A stretch of DNA of 64,000 bases from Deuterostichococcus epilithicus (GCA_033439295.1 JAVTLE010000005.1:434001-498000), one strand, 5' to 3'; counted from the first letter of the stretch, positions 1 to 13,562 are shown. The notes: generated by a model not told the origin, from the letters alone. Program-made: numbers and translations.

Positions 1-1197
1 TGGCGGCATCTCGGCCGCCTCCGCAGCGGCGGCGTGCGCATCCGCAGGCGCCTCCTCGTCCTCGTCCGCCTGCAGCTGCACGACTGGCAGCTGCGGCGCC
101 CCTGCTTCCCGCTGCCATGATAACGCCGCCGCGTCTGCTTCCTGCTGCCGCGCCAGCTCCGCCGCCGACTTGGCCTCCCACTGCTCCGCCAGCTGCCGCT
201 CCTCCTCGGGCGTGAAGCCCTTGCGGCGGCGGCGGCGCTTCGGCTTTGGCGCGGGCTGCGGCAGCCCCGCGACCTGCCTGATGGCGTGCTGCCTGATGCG
301 GAGCGTGCTGCAGCTCAGGCCGGGCTGCCGGAACGCTGCTGGGCTCGATTCCGTGAAGATTGCGAGATGTTCTCCAGGGTCACGACAACCATTGCCGCTT
401 CATAACAGCGGTGGCTGTCCGATGCACGTGAGCAAGGACTGCAAGCACTGCTGGAGCCACGATTGTGAATGTCCATCATCTTTCTGGTCATCTCATTCGA
501 AGTTGAGCACGCACTTGAGCTGGGCGAGCAGCAGCTTCTCGGCGGTCTTGCGCAGCTTGACGCCGGAGGCCTCCTTGCGACGGCGGCGCGCAATCAGGGT
601 GCGCCGCTTCAGAGTGGGTGTGACGCCGTCGAAAACGAAGATGGGCCGCACCCGGTGGAACAGCAGCCTGCAAGGTAGGATTAAACTCGACATGTTGGCA
701 CAAGCGTGTATGCGGGTACGGTGTTCTGAGAAGGCAGGAGACACGGCACAGGGATGGGGCAGACACCGTCTGCTCAGTGTCGCACTTGCAGATGCGTCGA
801 AAGAAGCCGATCAGGTGGGCGTTGCGCACGAGGTCGCCCTCCTGGTTGCGCATCGCCTTGATGAATTGCACCAACCAAATCGACGCATCTGCAGTGCCAG
901 ACATGCAGTTCTGGTGGCACGCTCTAGTAACGCCTCGTCGATCTAGTACGCCCCGTCGACATGCTGGTATGCCTACCAGTTGATTTCAAACCCGTTTGAT
1001 ATCCGTGACGATTCGGACGTGAGAGGAACTGGTGTGCTGCAGCGCTATACACATGTGCGGGGCCGAAGTCATGCATTCTGCACTGCTCCGGCGTCAGTGC
1101 CACCCTCACCAACTGCGAGCCGCTTGTGGCCGAGCGCCTCGATGTTCACACGGCGCCCCACCGGCTCCAGCAACTGCCACAGGCCCTGGACTCCCAT
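1..1197 (-). CDS. UVH3: XPG/UVH3 (Rad2-family) DNA repair endonuclease, N-terminal part, runs off the left edge
   Basis: Structure-specific nuclease that makes the 3' incision in nucleotide excision repair in the nucleus. Exons are 1110-1197, 786-888, 515-667 and 1-307 (continuing outside), all with GT donors and matching phases. The protein opens [20 protein letters not shown] and continues with [19 protein letters not shown] and [18 protein letters not shown], which are the XPG N-domain landmarks, including the buried catalytic Asp of the FDG motif. Exon 4 enters a basic run ([17 protein letters not shown]) and an Ala/Glu-rich stretch, as expected for the spacer that separates the N and I nuclease domains in XPG. 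That spacer argues against FEN1 and EXO1. The start is the first ATG and matches the invariant MGV(Q/H)GLW of the family. The I-domain lies outside the window, so completeness cannot be judged. Confidence 0.93.
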
Positions 1198-2575
1198 GGT
1201 GGCTACAGACGCGCGTCAGCTGCCCAAGCTCAATTGCAGTAGGTGCGGTGCGTCCGGCTGCACGTAAGGTGACTTTGACGGATGACTGTGGTTCTGATGG
1301 GAATCTTGGAATAAATCAGCACGGTAACAAGGCCGAGCAGCGAGCAACATGTCCCTGTACGTTACAAAGTCTTACGGTAGTTGCGCCATAGGGCCGCTAC
1401 AGCCAGCACATGACGAGGATTGGGACAACGCAAGTTTGCAGCGCTATGTGCGAATGTGCAGGCTGTGTGCAAACCTGCCTCTGGGCTCTGATCATGCTGT
1501 GCTTTGCTTGCAAAAACGGGGGTGCAGTTCACTACCCTGTTGCTGATGATGATGTGCTGTCCGCCCAGGTGAGCACAGTATCGCACTCTATGGTGTGATC
1601 TGCTCACGGGGGGGCCAGCACGTCAGGAGCGGTCGTGCCGCAAGGGGACGGACGCGGCCGCGCGGTCTGCCTGGGTGCAAACTGGCCCGCTTCCCTGCCT
1701 GAGGAAGGGCTGGTTTGAAAGCGCCTGCCAGCCGGGGGAGGACCCCCGGCGACCCGGCGGCATGCACCCGCTCATTGCGTACAGCGTGCATGGCGCAGCC
1801 TCGCGGCTGCTGTGCGTCGGTGGTCGCGTCGCCACTCACTCGGCAAGGTGAAAACCTGGGAATCGGATGTTTGCAGCTGATCTGGTCTAATGCCGCCACA
1901 GCTGACAGGTCTTCATCCGTCATTTGCTTCAAGCCCATAACAGCACTTCCGGGCTTGCAATGTGCTGAGGCAGCAGATCAGGGTCCGCCAAGCCGAGCAA
2001 GCAACTGTTGCTTTGCGGATTGAATGGTGCTTGCTAGTCTCATGCCATGGATGTCACGGTCGGTATGGCATCAGCCAACCGGCGTCGACAGTCTGTCAGG
2101 CACCAGTCACAACAGGCTTTGCTGTTGCACGTCCCAAAGATACTCCCGCTGCTGACTCAGCTGCATGGAACCTCCGCTCACGGCCATCTCCACCTGAGCG
2201 CAGGTTAGCGACCAGTGCACAACGCAGAAAGCTGCACAGCGTGACTGTGGCGCCAGCCAGCAGCGGCTCCTGCGGCGCGGGCCGCTTCGTGCGGCTGCCG
2301 CGGCGGGCGCTGCCGCCGCCACCGTCGGCATTTGCCGCAAGGTTCAGCCCACCCTGGTCGGCGCCAGGCGACGACCCTGATAGTGAGTTCTTGTTGCAAC
2401 CATGTTCGTTCAAGACCCATCTGTAAACCGCTTGACTGGCACAGGGAGGAGGATGAGTAGGTGCACGACTGGTGCACCAGATGCGGTCGGTTCTTGGACG
2501 CCGGAGGAACCCATGCAAGATTGATCTGCAAGTACCAACGCTCATGGAGATGCCACATAATCCTGTGCAGGCGTC
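1198..2575. other. Intergenic region between divergent genes
   Basis: This 1.4 kb stretch lies between the XPG start (-) and the next start (+), so it probably holds both promoters. Open frames here are short, overlap on both strands and carry no recognisable motif. I see no gene. Confidence 0.5.
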
Positions 2576-3798
2576 ATGAAGCGGTCGCCATGGCTGCGGC
2601 TGCTGCGGGGCGGCGAGCCGGTGGCACTGGCGGAGGCGCTTCCGGCCCCCCTGGAGCGCGCGCCGCTGCCCGACCCGGCCACGGGCCTCATCGACTGGTC
2701 GCCAGCTGTAGCGACGTCGCTGGACCGCTTCTGGTCGAGCGAGCGCGGCGTCTCGGAGCCGACTCAGCGCCGCCGCCATGTTGCGCATGCGGAGCTGGAC
2801 CCAAAACAGCGGGACCTGGGCTATGTCAGGTGGGATGCGTTTCACGGGGCATGTCACAGGTCCTTCGGCCACGGCACCCAAAGCTCGTGCACCAGGGCGG
2901 GCAGTCAGTGGTATGCGGCGGCAGTGGCATCAACGCGCGGAGCCTGTGCGACCACTGAGCTCGGTCTTGCTGGCGCACCGTCAGCGGCAACAGCGGCAGC
3001 TGCGTCACGCGGCGGCAAAGTCCACGGCGTGTTCCAGCTCATGTTGCGGTGTTCCACGTCCGCAGGGAGCGCATGGCGAGCTGGGACGCCATGACAGCCG
3101 AGTTTTCTGGAGTTGACGTTAACCGCGTGGTGAGTGCGGTCACTTCACTGAAGCCTTGATTCGTCAGCTTGTCCTAGTACGTAATGCTGGGCATCTGGGC
3201 TGATGCAGAGGTGCTTGTCTGGACGACTGGGCTTGATGCTGCCAGCGGCTGCCGCACCGCCAGCAGCGCGGTGGTCGGCCTCGCATGCCGCGGCGAGCGC
3301 CGTGTCAGACATGACGCAAGCATTGATGCTTGACGATATTCCTCAGCTTTGGAGGCTTCGCTGTTGAGCACGTATGTTTCGTGTCCAGGTCCGCAATGGC
3401 ATCGACATCATGGAGCGGGAGCCGGACGTTTGGAGGGCCCGCGTGCTTATCCTTGCCGCGGCATACCCGGACGTGGACTGGTCGCAGGTGTGGCTTTGCC
3501 TGTTGCCCGATGCCGGATGCTGCAAGGGCCCTGATTCTGAGCAGTCGCATGATGATGCTCCGTCGCTCCACACGGCTTTGTGCTGCGCTGACACGTTCAG
3601 CCGCTGCCATGACAGGACATGCCGAAATGCCTGCTGAGACCAAGCCACCATGTTGAATCTAAACCCTTGAACGTGCAGTTCTTCACGGAGTACCCGACCC
3701 TGTGCTACGTGCCGCCCTCGTCGCTGTCGCGCGCCGTGAATGACTGGGCGGACAGCCTCACAGGCGCCGGCCCCTGTGGCGGGCTGTGGAATTTGTGA
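2576..3798 (+). CDS. Unrecognised 178-residue protein, four exons
   Basis: Exons 2576-2829, 3066-3129, 3389-3487 and 3679-3798 join in phase (2, 0, 0) with GT-AG introns and give 178 residues plus TGA. The protein is rich in Trp, Arg and Pro. Distinct stretches are GLIDWSPAVATSLDRFW, ERMASWDAMTAEF, IDIMEREPDVWRARVLILAA and FFTEYPTLCYVPPSSLSRAV. No signal peptide or membrane segment is seen. The predicted helices with scattered Trp recall helical-repeat organelle proteins, but I find no mTERF or PPR signature and make no functional claim. The start is the ATG opening the only long frame, and it could be extended upstream by an unseen exon. Consistent phase across four exons is the main evidence that this is a real gene. 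Confidence 0.62.
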
Positions 3799-5653
3799 GG
3801 GCCAGATGCCGCTGTAGCCTGTGGCATTGGCGTGGTCTGGCGGGGAGCAAGGGGGCTGTCCTGGCGCGTGCGCAGGACTGCAGTCGAGAATCTGGCGGCT
3901 CCGCTCGTGTGTGACGATTTGTGCCTGCGCAAGCGTCCGCCAGGGGCATCACATGTGGTAGCAATCAGCAAAAGGGCGGCGGGGCGCAACGAGGGCGACT
4001 TGCCGTGTATATTAACCTGCAGCGTCCGGCTGCAGTGTACACTCAGAGTCGATGCTTCATTTTTTCATTGCGAGAAGAGACAAAAGTAGTGACGTACGTT
4101 GTTGTTAAGGGGTTCGTGCTTGTAAGGGAGGCGCATCCGCCATGCGGCAAGTAATGGGAGTGAAGTCGGCATGCCTGCTCGCTCGATGGTATGCTGTTAA
4201 GGCCAAACCACGAAGCGGCTCAGGTTTTCCATTCTCAGAGCCAGGCATCAGCGGCCGCTCGCAAAATTCAACAACACTCTTAATCCCCGGGGGAGATTAT
4301 TCTTAGGTCTTTAGGTTTAGACCTTTAGTGACCTGGTCATGGTCGTCATCCTCCAGTTTGTCGTGCCTCCCGCTCTCCTGCAGACCAGCAGCACTGTCGC
4401 AATCAGGCTGCAGACATTGGAAGGCCGCATCGTTGCGCCCCGAGATCCGTGCCGCCCCGGCAGGACTGCGTCGTCCGCAGGTCGCCCGCAAAGCATAGCG
4501 TGGAATCCAGCGTGACTTGCACGACGCAGGCGGGCAGCCGCCGCAGACCGCCTCAGAGCCTCAGCGAGGTTCCTCATCCACCTCACCGCGGTGCGTGGCA
4601 CGACCGCTCATTCTTTTGTTCAACCTGGTGGGAAAGTGCACTGAACTTTGCTGTACAGCACACGCGAACTGCGGCGCTGCTGATGCTATCACGAGGTCCC
4701 GACCAGCCTGAAGACCACCGTAAAGCCGGGCCATCAGCCGTCTGGCGGACGGCTGAGCGGGCTTTAGTAGGGCCGTTTCGTAACTGCCTGAGTGGATAGG
4801 TCAGGTCCTCGTAGTGCCTCATGGCCGGTCCGAGCTGCGTGCGCCGAGCTGCGCTGCCAGCGCGCGCCATACCCCCAGAGATTACATTGATGGAGTCGGC
4901 CGATTGGTCGTCATCACTGCGCTCCCCTGGCCGCGGCAGGGTCTGGGACCAGTTCACCACACTGCCCCTCCAGATTACGGACTTTGACAATCGAGCCGGC
5001 TCACTGGCGGGCCTTGTAGCCGCTTGCATCTTGTCGTGTGCTGGGTCGTTGGCAGGCGCTGCGGCACCAGGCGGACACGCTGGTGAACAATTAACCTGGT
5101 GAACTTCACACCCGCGAGTGACGCAACCAGTGACACGGGGCCCCGCCCACGCTCCGCACGCGGAGCCAGCGTGTGGCCTCGCCTTCTGTTTTCAGAAGCT
5201 TTCTGCGGCGCCCGCTGTGCGACGCGCCCGCCAGCGGTGCCGCTGGGCGGCGCCGCGCTGCACAGGTTCACATAACGGGTTACCCAAACCGGAGGCGCGT
5301 CACTTGACCGGTCCTCGAGCAGCGGGTGATGGAAGCACCGGTTTACAGTGCAGGTTCTGGGGTCTTTCCCATTCTTGCTCCGCGAGAGGAGCTTCGAGGA
5401 GAAACATCCACCGACCGTCAAACAGGTGACAAACCCCGTGAGGTCCATACAGCTGTAGGTCTTCTGTATGACCAGGCAGCGCGCCCTTGGCTCGATCGTC
5501 AAGCGAGTTGTGGCTTCTCACAGAAAACGCTTTCCGGCCGCGGTGCCCTGAGCGACAGTCTGCCCTTTGCCGGCACCCGCCACCTGACGTGCTCGCCACC
5601 TGTCAGCCCCCAAACAAAAGCTTACACTCTGCGACGCTGCGCAGGGCCGCGGC
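3799..5653. other. Intergenic region, no gene seen
   Basis: About 1.85 kb with many short open frames on both strands, the longest being an antisense one of 175 codons at 4975-5502. None has family motifs or a coherent splice chain. It presumably carries the promoter of the downstream Myb-ankyrin gene. Confidence 0.4.
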
Positions 5654-8600
5654 ATGCCGCCGTCCGGGACCACTGTGGTGCGCGACCGGCCTAACCAGCG
5701 CTGGACGAACACCGAGGAGGATGCGCTGCGGCGCGGCATTGCAAAGTGAGCACCAGATCTCACAACCTCAGCATGTCCTGAATCACCGCCTCTGCGCCTC
5801 TTGGTTGGTCATTTGACAAGGGCCACACCTGCTGACCGGACTGCTGCGTCCGTTTGGGTGAGTCTCTGGCGGTGGTTTGTGTGACCCGACGTGGCGGTCC
5901 CGTGGCAGGCATGGCGCCGGCAAGTGGCAGCAGATCATCATGGACCCGGACGCCCTGGTCGGTCCACCGCTGGCAACCCGCTCCAACGTGGACCTGAAGG
6001 TGATCATGGCTTTCTTTGTGCTGCTAGCTCGCGCCGTTTCCGGACTGGCGCTTTGCAGGGTAGCAGTGGGTGTCGCCATTGTGCACCTGAGCAAGTGCCC
6101 AATCGCTCCGCAAAGGCGGTGTGTCCATGTGCAGGACAAGTGGCGGAATATGCGGCCCAAGTCAGCCAAGTTGCAGCCAACCAAGCGCCGCCGGTCGTGC
6201 ATGTCCCCAGCGGCGCCCAGCACACCGTCCAACTCCTCCGAGGTGGGGCTTGACCAACAATGCAATGCACTCTGGTTGCATCCGAGAACACAAACCCGTC
6301 CGACAACCGCTTCTTCCGCCCGGTCTGGATGCTGAGGCCGGCAGCTCGTCCTTATGCTGCAGCGGTGGCCAAGTGGGGGCACTGCGGTGTTGATTTGCAT
6401 GGGCGGTGATGTGTGTAGGAGGCGGTGGCAAAGCGCACACGCGTGTCCGAGGGCCTCTCGCTGCTAGCAGCCAGCGCAGGCACCGCCGCGACAGCCTGGC
6501 AGGCGGCGCTTGGCAGCCAGGGCAGCCACTCGCTGGTGCATCCCAGCATGCACCTGGCCCATTCGCAGGGTGCCGCCGCGCCCGCAGGCATGCAGGTGAC
6601 TTTCCCCTGAGATCTTCCCCGACTTCTGCCGATTCGCACACTGAAAGTCACTTTGCACAATTGTCGTCACGTCCGTGGCCGCCTCCACAGCGGCAGCCAG
6701 CCACCATGTAGCTCGCTGTGTCATGTCGGTGTTGTTGGCACCGCCCCTCCCCCATGCCATGTCACTCGCAGTGTGCGCTTCGCTCACTGCAGAACTGGCT
6801 GTCCAGTGCCACTCTTATCGTCGCAGGCAATGTCAGCAGCGTGGGCAGCAGCCCGGGAGCACCACCAGGCGATGCTGCTGGCGTCGCTGCGACAGCCGCA
6901 GCACCAGGCGCTGTCAGGATTGCTGGAGGCGCCGCCACAGCTGCAGCGAGCCCACGGCAGCGACGATCCATTGGGGCCACCCGGCTGGCGGGCCGGCAGC
7001 ACGAGCAAGAAAGGGTGCGCCGCTGCTCGTATTCTGCCGGCAAGCAAGAAGGCTGACAAGAGAGGCGCTTGCGTGCAACAAGTCAGCCTAGCCGGGTCTG
7101 TGCGCAGAGTTCTCACTGCAAGGCTGTCCCCGGCTAGCACCGGCTATATTCGAGAGAGCTTGTTCGATTCTTTGACGTGCCCAGGGAGTCTCTCCTCTCC
7201 CTGGGTGGCAGCAGAGGTAGTCACAGTCATGGTTGTCGTGCCGCTGCTGATCTGGCGATGGGCCACTGCGCTGACGGCTAGCGCCTCTCTTGCGACTCAG
7301 GGCGGGCTCGCAGCTGCGGGCGGCGTGCAAGCGCCTGGACGCCGAGGGCGTGTCGCAGCTGCTGCTGGGCGGCGCTGACGCGGGGNAGAGCGCCGCCGAC
7401 AGCAGCACGCCCATGCACGAGCTGGCGGCCGCAGCGCAGGGCCCGCAGGCCGCCTCCGTCGCGGGACTGCTCGTCAACATGCTGCTGCGGCACGGCGCGC
7501 AGGTGCAAGCTTGTAAAATCCTATAACACCTGGCTCCACACGATGCCCAAGGTGCTCCGTCAAGCCTGCAGGAAAACTGCACAAGGCGCACCGTGCATGC
7601 CTGCAAGGCTGGCGGCTGCGACAGCGGTATTTCTTGGCAGCCAATCGTGGATGCGCTGTGTGGGGGAATGGTTGCAGATCCTACAATGCTGGCATTGGCT
7701 AGACGCGCCCGCCAACGCCGTAGAGAAGCAATCTGGGTTGTTGAAGCCACAGGGGAAGCCACGACGTGCTGACTGAAGCCACGTGTCGCTGACGAGCGCG
7801 GCACAACGTAAGGCTGGAATCTGTTTTGTAGCTGACTTTATGTAGTGCCGGGGCGTCCGTACAGGCGTGGCTGCACACGCTATGTGAGCCGGTCGACAAT
7901 CCACAAGCCGATCCACATTTCAATCCTCGATGCTCGTTGCGATCCTGCGATGCGGAGGCTGCTGCGCATCTTTGGAGGCTGGTCCCAGAACCGGCACAGA
8001 GGCCCCTGTCGGTTGCTGTGCCTTGCGGAAGCTGTACGGCCGGCCGCTGACTTGGCAGCCGTCCGCTGACTGCCGCATGGCTAACCCAGTGATTGCTAGA
8101 ATAGCACAGCTGAGACAAATGGCCCCCTGGCCCTGCCAATGAAATCTGAGTTGCTTTCACCCCCGCAGCTGGATGCCCGCAACGCCGCCGGCGCCACGCC
8201 CCTGCACCTGGCCGCGGACGCGTCAATGGCGGCGGTGCTGTTGGCGGCGGGCGCCGCAGTGGATGCTGCCAACAATGCCGGCGAGACGCCGCTGTTTGGC
8301 GCCGCCGCCGCAAACTCGGAGGCGCTGGTGCAGCTCCTGCTGACGCACGGCGCCGACATCGACCACCAGGACGACTGCGGGGAGACGGCCCTCATCAGGG
8401 CTGCCGGCCGGTGCGCTTCTGCCTCCAACAAGCGGCCGACCTGCGGCCACATGATTTGCCCATCTGGCAATTTTGGCGGCCGGCTGGATGGGGTGATGCA
8501 CCAGCATGCGGCGGAAACCCACCGACACTGTGCTGCTGGCAGCACCGGGGAGGTGGCGAATTGCCAGCTGCTCCTGCCAGCCTGTGACCGACATCGCTCG

Positions 8601-9487
8601 GGCGTGTCAGCTCCAAAATGCAGCAATTTCGAATGCAGCAATTTCGAGGTCGCATGGCTAACAGACCCATCATGCCACCAGGTCCTGCTAGACCAATCAG
8701 ACCTCCTCACGCTTTGCACTGCTTCAGGGTCGACACTCTCGATCACTTGGTACTCGAACCTCCGACAGATTGTGTACCTGCCACTCCCTTGCCTTGAAGC
8801 GGTGCATGCAGCTGCACGGCTGCTGGGGTTGGCGACGGCAGAGATCCATCTCTCTGCCGTTGCCCGAGCGACACATCGTCAATATGAGGTTAAGCTGGTT
8901 GTGCTCAGGCTGTTGGCACCCCTGACACTCCTCTGCCGCTGTGCAGCGACGACGCCGTGCACGTGGCGCTGCGGCTGCTGGATTCGGGAGCGGCAGTGGA
9001 GGCTGTGGACGGCGCTGGACGCACCGCGCTGCACGCGGCCGCGGAGGCGGGCTCCGGGGGCGGCACCCTGGTGGCGGCGCTGCTGGCGTGCGGCGCCGCN
9101 CCCGGCCGCCCAGACGGCGCCGGCGACACGCCGCTCATGCTGGCCAGCCGCAACGGCCACGCCCAGGTGCGCCCTCGCAGAGCTGCTGAGTCTCGTGTTT
9201 GTGTCTCCTGGTTGTGTCTCTTGCCGCGCCTCCTGCGCTGCAAGTGTCGCAGCCTGCCCTATTGGCAGCCCCCCACCGCCGCGCAGCATGCACACGCACC
9301 TGCGGCTCCACGACCTACGCCTAGCCAAGCCGTTGATCAGGGCCGCATTGGCACAGTCCGGCCGGACACTTCTGCAAGTCTGCTGGTGCGGGACACCTGG
9401 AGTGTCCCCAGCCCGGTGCCTTCTGACGCCCGTGTCTGCTGTGCTCTGCAGGTGGCAGCACAGCTGGTGGCGGCTGCATTCCGCTGA
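5654..9487 (+). CDS. Telobox Myb-ankyrin fusion protein, copy 1 (451 aa)
   Basis: Nine exons: 5654-5745, 5909-5999, 6135-6242, 6419-6595, 6827-7014, 7301-7502, 8169-8410, 8947-9166 and 9452-9487, all GT-AG with matching phases. Residues ~12-67 form a single Myb repeat of the plant single-myb-histone/TRF type (RWTNTEEDALRRGI, then HGAGKW, then RSNVDLKDKWRNMR). In that family helix 3 reads telomeric or telobox DNA. Residues ~75-218 are basic, then Ser/Ala/Gln-rich. Residues ~219-451 hold about seven ankyrin repeats (AGATPLHLAADAS, GETPLFGAAAANSEALVQLLL, CGETALIRAAG, GRTALHAAAEAG, GDTPLMLASRNGHAQ). The two Myb introns (after K30 and after VDLK) sit where plant SMH genes split this domain. The likely role is a nuclear DNA-binding protein with a protein-interaction tail; that role is inferred. 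Ambiguous bases fall in two ankyrin exons (7386, 9100). Two adjacent genes is the alternative, but the phase-2 junction between exons 5 and 6 argues for one. Confidence 0.82.
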
Positions 9488-12109
9488 CCGGCGCCGGCTG
9501 GGGGCCGGAGGCTGCGGTCGACAGCAGGGCAGCAGCGGCGAGCACTCTGCGCCCTGTCGTCAGCGGCACGGGCGGCGCTCAGCTGAACACGCCTCAGCTG
9601 AACACGCCTCCACGCGCGCATTGCCGCTGCCCCTCTATCGCAGGGTCGTATGTATAGGGCTGGGTGGGGACTGGCTTGAGCATTTGAGCGACATCCCGAC
9701 GCGGGCGGTCCGGCAGCTGGTCATTGGGCTGCTGGCGTTTCAGTGTGGGAAGCGCACGACAGCAGGCTGCTGGAGTCGCCACCTGCAGGGCGATGCATGA
9801 ACCGACTCGCTGGACGCCTGCCTCAACGAAGCAGCTGGGGCTGCTGGTGGCGAGGCGCGCCGGCTCTGCCGCAGATTCGGCTGGAAGGAATGCAGTGCTG
9901 CCTCAGCGCACTTGTGGGTTTTCTAATTTCGGCCGCGCCCCAGTTGCGGATACCTGTCTCGGTGATGCGGCTGCTGGCTGCAGGTCGGCATGCATGCCGT
10001 GGCCAGCGCCTCCAGATGTGCGTCGTCACTGCAATGGATGGGCCGTCGCACACTGACGTGACACAGTACCTAGCCATCGGCGTGCAAACATGCAGCATTG
10101 CTCGCTGCTGTTTGTTGCCGTGGATCTGCAGCATTTTGTACACGGAAAACGTCTCTCAGCTGGAGGTTCTCGCTGGGTGCGCTCTCAGCGCATGTGCGCG
10201 GGCGATGACACACGGTCAGCCGGCGACATGACACGAAGATGTTGACATCGGGACTAGTCAGCTTCAGCTAGGTAGCAACCTAGAGAATGGCGCCATGGTG
10301 TCTGATTTTGCCTGTTGCGTGTGTATTTGAAGTGTCATCCTGCGCCGCATCCGAGTGCAAGGATGTTTGGCGTGTTTCCACTCACTTAGTTGCCATTGCG
10401 CTTTGCAAAGCTTGAAAACAAACCGAAGCTTCACTGGCTCGTTCCATCATGGACGGTTGCATTATCCGGGCAGTGGTACGTTATCTCATCGATGTCAACT
10501 TGCCAGGCTCGAGCAATCCACATTCATCATCATCATTCCTCACGGTTCCGATGGCACCTAGCCGTTGTCGAGTAATGGTTTGTTACCCGAAGAAGCTGAT
10601 TAGTAAACACGAAGCTCACGCCACTCAGGTGTGGAGGCCCTACTATCTGGCCGGGGCCAGGGCACTCGTTCTCCAGCAGGCGTAAATCGTCCGTGTGTTG
10701 ATCACATGTATTTCTCGCCCAGACGGCTCTGCGCTCGATATTGACCGGATACGTTGAACAGCACGACTCACTTTCAAACGCCGAAACCGCCGGTGTATTG
10801 CCTATTTGTTGTGGACAGCGGACAATCAAAAGCTTGCCGCAGTGCGCCAGTCTTGGCAGTACGACAACTGACGGCGGCGTCGAGTTTCAGGGTGGGTAAA
10901 CTCCGTCGACGCATCCTCATGGGGACTCGGTCGGGCGCGAGTGAGCTCGCGTTGCCCCCGATGATCACGGTAGATGTAGAGGTTTATCGCCGCATCCGGC
11001 TTTGCACCAAACCTGCATATCAGCCGCAGATAGGGATGCAAGCCGGCTAGTCGTATAAGGGTAAGCGCGACAACCCGGGCCGGTTTTCAGGCCGCTTTAT
11101 GGACGTCGGAGGTTTTATGCTGCAGCTGCCACACGGCTGACGTGACCTAGCGGGAGAGACACAACGCGTCGTGGGTAGGCGTTGCTATGGGCCTGAGAAG
11201 AGATCTGGGCAACAACGACCATATGCATCCCTTCAGCCTATATGCTCGTTGCGTACGGCAACGGAAAGGCTGTTGAGAGGGATATGTCCAGCTTTTCACG
11301 TGCCTTCACAAAATGCGGCCAGCACGTACGGCAGGGTTCCTTGAGTGCAAGAACGAGAGATGGGAAGTATGCCCAGTCTTTGTGTATTTGCGCGTCGTGA
11401 ACCCAGCCGGTAGGCGCGTCACCCTGCCTTGCTGACCGGCGTTAGCACGCCCAGAACGTCCGAAGCCAGCCCCGCATCACGGCAGCGGGCTGCCGCTGAG
11501 GCGCGGACAGACATATCTTGCGCGCGCACGAACAGCCGCCTGCATTACGGCGCTGCGTATTCGCCATATCAGGCAGCCGGCCCGTTGTCAGCACGTCGTC
11601 GTGTCAACACAGGGGGTACGCTCCACCACTCGTTTCCTGCAGATCAGCCGCACCTGCGCATATCTAGTAGTGTGACGCAATACTCCTGCTACGTGCTGCG
11701 TGGCCTGGGCCCCTCTGGCGGCCCGAGCCGTGTGCTGACCGTTTTGTACTACACGTACACGGTGGCACTGCTACCCGCACCAGCTGTGGGAGATGGCGCC
11801 GGCCTTTACCTGAACTCCTTATAGCCTCGGAAACAAGAGGCAAGATGGCCACCGGCCTGGCAACACAACAGTGCCAGGATTGGCCCCACATGTTGGAACT
11901 TCGTGCTGACAGAAGCCAAACCTTTTGCAGCAGCGCCCAGGCCGGTGGCAGGCAAGGGCAGCGACGCAGCAGTCAATTGTGCGGCGGCGAGCGGTCCTGG
12001 GCCTCATTTGCAACCGAGCGAAGCAGACGGCAGCCGCTGCATTGACGTTCAGCGGCAGCGAGCAACGGTGGCAGCAGCGGCGGCGCCGGAAGTGAGGCAT
12101 GCCCATTGA
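9488..12109. other. Spacer between the two Myb-ankyrin copies
   Basis: About 2.6 kb with no supported gene. It includes a 15-bp direct repeat (two adjacent copies, about 9580-9609). From about 10220 to 11400 composition is closer to balanced than in the genes. The 131-codon open frame at 11429-11824 has no motif and no convincing context. The promoter of copy 2 is presumably here. Confidence 0.4.
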
Positions 12110-13562
12110 ATGCCGCCAGCTGAGACCGAGCAGCGGGAGCGCCCTAATCAGCGCTGGACTGCCGCTGAGGAGAGTGCCCTGAGAGCCGGCATTGTCAAGT
12201 GAGTGCGGGGACTGGGCACGGCTTCTGCTGCGCTGCTACCATGTCCTTGCTCGTGACATCGTGATTGATCCCACTGCTGGACCGAGATCTCTGACACCAT
12301 GAGCATGTGGTTCCTCGCTATATATGCGTGGCCTGCCCTGTAAGCCGTTGGCGCGGCATTTGCAACAACTGCCTGAGTGGCTGCCTTCTTGGCGGCGGCA
12401 GGCACGGCTTTGGCAAATGGCAGGCGATCATCTGCGACCCAGATATAGGCCCCATGCTGGCCGGACGCACCAACGTCGACCTGAAGGTGTGCCACACCGC
12501 TGATCTCATTCTGTCCTATGCATTGTTACTCACTGATGCACTCGATGCCTTCGCATTCCCTCGCTCATCCGTAATTCCACCGCAGGTGCACCTCAGGTCA
12601 CCGGTCGACGGTAGTGAATGTACATGGGGTGCATATTTGTTGCGTTGCATATGCAGGACAAATGGCGCAACATGCGGCCAAAGGACCGGAAGTCGGGCGG
12701 TAAGCGGCGTCGGCCGTCCGGGCCGCCCACCGTCAGCGACCCCGCCTTATTCCTGCAGGCGACGTCATCAGCCCAGGTATCGATCTGGTCACAGAGTCCG
12801 AGCGCGTTGCTTTAGACGGATTACCTGTACCCTTCTTCGGCGCATACACCTGCGGCGCGCTCTCACGACAGCGAGCAGTCAGTGTCCGCCAGCAGCGACG
12901 CCAGAGCTGTAGGTTCACTGGCTCATGGGGTGCTAACATGGTTTTGACACGCGAGGCGTAGCTCAGTGGGGGCGGTGTGACATTTGCTCTGTCCGAGCAA
13001 TTTTGAGTGGCAGCACGCGGGTGCATGCAGTAGCCTGCGCTGTATTTCACCATGCGGCTTGCTGGCCGCAGGCGGAGCAGTTTGCTGCCGCCGGTGTTGC
13101 AGCGGCACTGCGTGGCGGAGTTGACCCAGTCCCCATGGGCGGCGGCCTGGCAACGACCGTGCCCTCGTCGTCTGCATTCTCGATGCCACTGGCGCATCTC
13201 CTTCCGCCGACGTCGCCTCGGACGCATGCGCTGGCATTCCTGCAGTCGCAGATGCCACCGGTGGGCGGCGGCGCTGCGGCGGCGCAGCAGCCACAGCTGT
13301 CCGGGTCGTGGCTCGCCACCATGGGAGAACATTTGGGGAACACCAGCGCAGCGCACATGCGACAGGTGCAGGGGTTTGCTGAGCAAGGGCCTGCAGCACT
13401 CTCGCAGGGTTTTGCTTCACCAGCAGCGCATGCGTTCTCGTTGCAGCAGGACTATACGCTGCAGCGGCAGCGCAGCTTTGACCCGCATCAGCGGCAGGGG
13501 CTGAGCAGCGGCGGTGGCGGCGGCAGCGGCAGCGCATTACCGGATGCGCACCAGCTTCTGGT

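Noticed and set aside
8139-9800. 553-codon plus-strand open frame
   Set aside because: It reads through two genuine ankyrin exons and their introns and leaves the ankyrin frame after the first exon. The spliced model explains the conserved parts.
9488-12109. Transposon or LTR element between the tandem copies
   Set aside because: No terminal repeats, target-site duplication, transposase or reverse transcriptase motifs were seen.
12940-13010. Possible tRNA-like stretch (GCGTAGCTCAGTGGG)
   Set aside because: It resembles a D-arm and A box, but no anticodon arm or GTTCGANTC T-loop follows at the right distance.
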